Made by a program: the position numbers and the translations under genes
The notes under the pieces: generated by a model
Told to the model about the DNA's origin: nothing
The model's input: the letters and a program-made list of their open reading frames with translations, nothing else
Database searches by the model: none
Virus record (IMG/VR): IMGVR_UViG_3300021424_002425
Span: 1 to 44,045 of that record
Origin: a virus
Length of the DNA: 44,045 nt
Reading direction: 5' to 3' (one strand)
In this document: positions 41,248 to 44,045 of the stretch, in pieces
Numbering within the stretch: the first letter of the stretch is position 1
Layout of the letters: each line of letters opens with the position of its first letter

Positions 41248-41559
41248 ATGCCACATTTTAAAAGAAAACCATTCAAGATCGAAGCCCAGCAGGTCACGGC
41301 AGAAACCATCAATGATGTTTATGCCTGGGTCAACGCCTCTGGGTGGGCTACTGCCGACACACTAACAGCTGATTCATTTATTGTTCAAACAGGTGGTCGA
41401 AGTGTGCCAGCCAGACTAGGCTATTGGGTTATAAATTACCATGATGGTGGAGTCCGTATTTTTGTTTCTTTAGATGAAGACTTCCAGGAAAAGTTTGAAT
41501 TACTTAGTGAAGCCGAAGCTGATATACCATACAACACATCAACCGTTGTGCCAACATAA
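41248..41559 (+). CDS. Inserted small phage protein, 103 aa
   Basis: A 103-aa protein just after nrdA. It reads FKRKPFKIEAQQVTAETIND ... ADSFIVQTGGRSVPARLGYW ... DEDFQEKFELLSEAEA. It resembles a common small phage family (pattern RKPxxIEAxQ ... G...P...F...Y). Its position is unusual: it separates nrdA from a second copy of the nrdA tail. It was probably inserted. No endonuclease motif (HNH, GIY-YIG) is seen, so it is not an obvious homing enzyme. Function unknown. Confidence 0.65.
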   Translation: MPHFKRKPFKIEAQQVTAETINDVYAWVNASGWATADTLTADSFIVQTGGRSVPARLGYWVINYHDGGVRIFVSLDEDFQEKFELLSEAEADIPYNTSTVVPT

Positions 41560-41589
41560 GTGAATGGCAACGTGGAGGAAAAGAAGTAA

Positions 41590-41643
41590 ATTGATATCAA
41601 GGCTTTAACAGAAGGTACAGAATGCTTGGCATGTGAAGGCTAA
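41590..41643 (+). repeat. Duplicated 3-prime end of nrdA
   Basis: The reading IDIKALTEGTECLACEG plus stop (54 nt) repeats the true nrdA end at 41191-41244 with full protein identity but several synonymous differences (for example TGC/TGT, GAG/GAA). Upstream of this copy the similarity stops. It is an orphan tail with no start codon of its own, sharing its TAA with the next gene's ATG. Confidence 0.93.
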
Positions 41644-42038
41644 TGGCTAACTATAGAAAAACAACTAAGCAGGGATCAAGAACCATAAGCCAAGGACCAG
41701 GAGGTTATGGTGGTACCACTACTTCTCACAGTGCTGGTAGTACTATGAAGGGTGGTAGAGGTATTAGAAGAACTGTAACCACAAAATCAAATGGCCAGAG
41801 ATATATCCGCACAACTGAAGGTGCTGGTGGTGGTTACTACAAGACAACACAGAGGTCTTTAAATGCTAAAAGACCAAAAGCGCTTAAAAAAGCCAAGAGT
41901 GATAATTATAATATAAACTGGAAAGCGTTTGACAACGATGGCGAAAGTGATCCAGTGGGTGCATTTATAATTAAGTGGATGTTTATAATTTGGGCTCTGG
42001 CAATATTAATTGAATGGATTCAGGGATGGTTCAAATGA
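41643..42038 (+). CDS. Gly-rich small membrane protein
   Basis: A 131-aa protein starting in the TAATG overlap with the orphan nrdA tail. The first 85 residues are Gly/Thr/Ser/Arg-rich and basic (GPGGYGGTTTSHSAGS, GRGIRRTVTTKSN). A membrane helix lies near the C-terminus (AFIIKWMFIIWALAILIEWI). It resembles small phage-membrane proteins of unknown role. The overlap suggests that this ATG was originally read through translational coupling with nrdA. No family is recognised. Confidence 0.6.
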   Translation: MANYRKTTKQGSRTISQGPGGYGGTTTSHSAGSTMKGGRGIRRTVTTKSNGQRYIRTTEGAGGGYYKTTQRSLNAKRPKALKKAKSDNYNINWKAFDNDGESDPVGAFIIKWMFIIWALAILIEWIQGWFK

Positions 42039-42664
42039 AATTTCATATAAGAGATGACTTTATTGGTGTGTTTGATCAAGCATATAGTCAGCAACAGTGT
42101 GATAACTATATACGCTTCTTCAAGAATGCGGAAAAAGCTGGGATGGTTGTTAACAGACAATCAAGTGAGAATGTATCACCATTTAGTAAAGATGATTTAT
42201 CAACTACTGCTAATGGTTTACATATTTCTCAGTTTATGTTGGAAAAGAATCCTGAACTTGCCGAAGTCTATATTCATTCAAATGAATTTAGTAAAGTATT
42301 GATGGAACAGTGCCTGAAGGAGTATTGTAGGGCTTACCCAGGTTTAGCTGGATTCCCTGATGCTGAGAAAAAGTTATCAATACAAGACTCAAAGGTACAG
42401 AAAACTGTACCTGGCCAAGGTTATCATGTTTGGCATCATGAGCATGGAGCAGGGGGCAGGGCCCACCGCAGGCTGCTTGCGTTTTCATTATATCTTAATA
42501 CAGTTGATGATGGTGGTGAAACAGAATTTCTATATCAAAAAGTTAGATTTAAACCAGTTATGGGTCAGATGTTGATTTGGCCTGCATACTTCACACATGC
42601 TCATAGAGGCAATCAACCATTAAGTGGTGAAAAATATATTATCACAGGTTGGATCGAGAAATAG
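42035..42664 (+). CDS. 2OG-Fe(II) oxygenase, prolyl-4-hydroxylase-like
   Basis: A 209-aa protein starting at ATG 42035, which makes an ATGA overlap; the earlier start at 42014 lies in the previous gene. Iron ligands fit His134-x-Glu136 (VWHHEH) and the distal His190 in FTHAHRGNQP, with Lys200 in GEKYIITGW for 2-oxoglutarate. The pattern LAFSLYLNTVDDGGETEF is the P4H/PKHD-type core. Glu replaces the more usual Asp in the triad. Similar genes lie next to nrdB in other T4-like phages. The substrate is unknown; nucleobase, amino acid or protein proline are possible. Confidence 0.85.
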   Translation: MKFHIRDDFIGVFDQAYSQQQCDNYIRFFKNAEKAGMVVNRQSSENVSPFSKDDLSTTANGLHISQFMLEKNPELAEVYIHSNEFSKVLMEQCLKEYCRAYPGLAGFPDAEKKLSIQDSKVQKTVPGQGYHVWHHEHGAGGRAHRRLLAFSLYLNTVDDGGETEFLYQKVRFKPVMGQMLIWPAYFTHAHRGNQPLSGEKYIITGWIEK

Positions 42665-42673
42665 GAAAAACAA

Positions 42674-43654
42674 ATGACAACAAAGCAAGAGTTAGTACTT
42701 ACAGATGAACGATCATACTTTAAGCCATTCAATTATCCATGGGCCTATGACGCTTGGTTGAAGCATGAGCAGAGCCATTGGCTGCATACTGAAGTACCAA
42801 TGCTAGAAGACCTAAAAGATTGGAAGAATAAGCTAAACGATAATGAGAAGAAGTTCTTAACACAGATCTTCAGATTCTTTACTCAAGGCGATATTGATGT
42901 TGCTGGCGGGTACATCAAGACCTATCTTCCATTTTTTCCTCAGCCTGAGATTAGAATGATGCTGGCTGGCTTTGCTGCTCGCGAAGCATTACATGTTGCT
43001 GCTTATTCTCATTTGATTGAAACTTTAGGCATGCCGGAAGATACATACAATCAGTTCCTAGAATATCAAGCAATGAAGGATAAGCATGACTATCTAGCAA
43101 AGTTTACAAAGAGTGACAAAAAGAGAATTGCACAAAACATTGCTGCATTCTCTGCCTTCACTGAAGGCATGCAATTGTTTAGTTCATTCATTATGCTACT
43201 TAACTTTCCACGCCATGGCAAGATGAAAGGGATGGGCCAGATCATTACCTGGAGTATTGTTGATGAAACTCAACATGCCGAAGCAATGATTAAGTTATTC
43301 AGAACCTATATCGAAGAGAATAGGGAGTTGTGGAATGATGAACTTAAATCTGAAATTTATACTATTGCAACTAAGATGGTCGAATTGGAAGATCAATTTA
43401 TTGATTTGGCGTTCGAGGGGGGAGAGATGGAGAATCTTACTTCGGAAGACGTCAAGAAGTATATCCGATACATCGCTGATCGACGTCTCATATCGCTTGG
43501 GATGAAAGGCATCTTCAAAGTAAAGAAGAATCCATTACTTTGGGTTGAGGAGATGATTAATGCTCCTACCCATACTAACTTCTTTGAGAATAGAGCAACG
43601 GATTATGCCAAGGGCGCACTAAGTGGTTCTTGGGAGGATGTTTGGGCAGCGTAA
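42674..43654 (+). CDS. nrdB: Ribonucleoside-diphosphate reductase, small subunit
   Basis: A 326-aa class I NrdB. The di-iron ligands are visible: Asp73 in TQGDIDV, Glu104 and His107 in REALHVAAY, Glu164 in FTEGMQLF, and Glu198 and His201 in VDETQHAEAM. Tyr111 is at the position of the E. coli tyrosyl radical (Tyr122), so this should be a Tyr-radical enzyme. An AGGAAAA Shine-Dalgarno lies upstream. It is separated from nrdA by three small genes, a spread common in T4-like phages. The pair makes dNTP precursors for phage replication. Confidence 0.96.
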   Translation: MTTKQELVLTDERSYFKPFNYPWAYDAWLKHEQSHWLHTEVPMLEDLKDWKNKLNDNEKKFLTQIFRFFTQGDIDVAGGYIKTYLPFFPQPEIRMMLAGFAAREALHVAAYSHLIETLGMPEDTYNQFLEYQAMKDKHDYLAKFTKSDKKRIAQNIAAFSAFTEGMQLFSSFIMLLNFPRHGKMKGMGQIITWSIVDETQHAEAMIKLFRTYIEENRELWNDELKSEIYTIATKMVELEDQFIDLAFEGGEMENLTSEDVKKYIRYIADRRLISLGMKGIFKVKKNPLLWVEEMINAPTHTNFFENRATDYAKGALSGSWEDVWAA

Positions 43655-43704
43655 TAGTTAGAGGCCATAAGATAAAGGGCGAGAAGACTATTGGTGGCGA
43701 TAGT

Positions 43705-44043
43705 ATGGAACTAGATAGATCTAACCATAAGGCGTTTGGTGAGACAGGTAAAATTCGCCATGCCTATATCATCTATATTAATAAGCCTGAATCTATTCAA
43801 TATGCAAACGAATGTGCTAGGTCCTGTGAAGAGCATGGTATGCCATACACACTCTGGGAAGGAGTTAGTATGGAAACAACAAGAGGTGAGGATCTAGAGG
43901 CTGTAACAGGGTTCACGTGGGTATCTAGAACTCCAGAAATGGGATGCACTGCTAGCCATCTTAAACTTTGGAGAGTGATAGCAGAACAGCCAACTGCATG
44001 CTGTGTGTTTGAACATGATGCGATTTTAAAAGATAAACTCTAA
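43705..44043 (+). CDS. Glycosyltransferase family 25-like, short
   Basis: A 112-aa protein starting at ATG 43705; the longer reading from 43630 overlaps nrdB and adds a non-conserved segment. AYIIYINKPESIQYANECAR, then MPYTLWEGV and GCTASHLKLWRVIAEQ, then CCVFEHDA match GT25 (LPS-type) enzymes, in which E-x-D near the strand end binds the donor. The family usually has 200 or more residues; here a stop follows EHDAILKDKL, only two bases before the window end. It may be truncated or frameshifted. The activity is doubtful. Confidence 0.6.
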   Translation: MELDRSNHKAFGETGKIRHAYIIYINKPESIQYANECARSCEEHGMPYTLWEGVSMETTRGEDLEAVTGFTWVSRTPEMGCTASHLKLWRVIAEQPTACCVFEHDAILKDKL

Positions 44044-44045
44044 AT

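Noticed and set aside
41248-41559. Homing endonuclease or intein explaining the nrdA duplication
   Set aside because: The inserted ORF has no HNH, GIY-YIG or LAGLIDADG motif and nrdA is uninterrupted.
1-44045. tRNA genes, insertion sequences, integrase or attachment sites
   Set aside because: No cloverleaf-like sequence, transposase, recombinase motif or terminal inverted repeats were noticed by eye; a tRNAscan-type search was not possible.

Overview
This 44 kb window is part of the genome of a T4-like (myovirus-type) tailed phage of a Gram-negative host. It carries a T4 gp61-type primase, class I ribonucleotide reductase (nrdA, nrdB), a spanin pair, short N-terminal capsid-targeting sequences like those of T4 internal proteins, and many small conserved hypotheticals of the kind found in aquatic T4-like phages. 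Every supported gene is on the + strand. Genes are tightly packed, with ATGA or TAATG overlaps, and the DNA is AT-rich. The Gram-negative host is inferred from the spanins, three lipoproteins and several Sec signal peptides. The species cannot be told from sequence alone.

Layout. 1-4088: nucleotide-sugar operon (rmlB end, rmlA, an NRS/ER-type epimerase/reductase, rfbH, a second SDR). This points to dTDP-L-rhamnose and possibly a 3,6-dideoxyhexose. 4120-12620: virion-type hypotheticals, including three long hydrophilic proteins (942, 611, 378 aa) with recurring E-E-V-E-Q-I-D-E motifs that look like prohead-protease sites, and short proteins with T4-IP-like targeting leaders. 12625-14452: lipoprotein, two-helix membrane protein, and a two-domain endolysin (GH19 plus M15 peptidase). 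14449-18154: modification cassette with a methyltransferase, three glycosyltransferase-like proteins and a 2OG-Fe(II) oxygenase. 18189-28830: tail-fibre/adhesin block with five collagen-like proteins, a subtilisin-like protease and a 686-aa unknown. 28901-33775: host-type promoter, then two large exported proteins and a membrane coiled-coil protein. 33781-38171: two unlisted small ORFs, a holin candidate, a lipoprotein, a hairpin, an exported nuclease, i-/o-spanin, a targeted phospholipase-A2-like protein, a methyltransferase and other small genes. 38172-44045: a second host-type promoter, then primase, AbrB-like protein, nrdA, an inserted small gene flanked by a duplicated nrdA tail, a second 2OG oxygenase, nrdB and a GT25-like gene.

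How the genes may work together. Most distinctive is the combination of sugar-nucleotide synthesis, several glycosyltransferases, two 2OG oxygenases and a collagen-like fibre block. It suggests the fibres, or a host surface glycan, are chemically decorated (inference). Second is a probable set of head-packaged proteins: leaders ending in (I/L/F)-x-E, and polyprotein-like ORFs with repeated I-D-E sites, which a T4 gp21-type protease would process. One carries a phospholipase A2-like site. Third is the set of exported proteins (Asn/Thr-rich repeat protein, acidic 867-aa protein, thermonuclease, lipoproteins), which suggests remodelling or protection of the envelope during infection.
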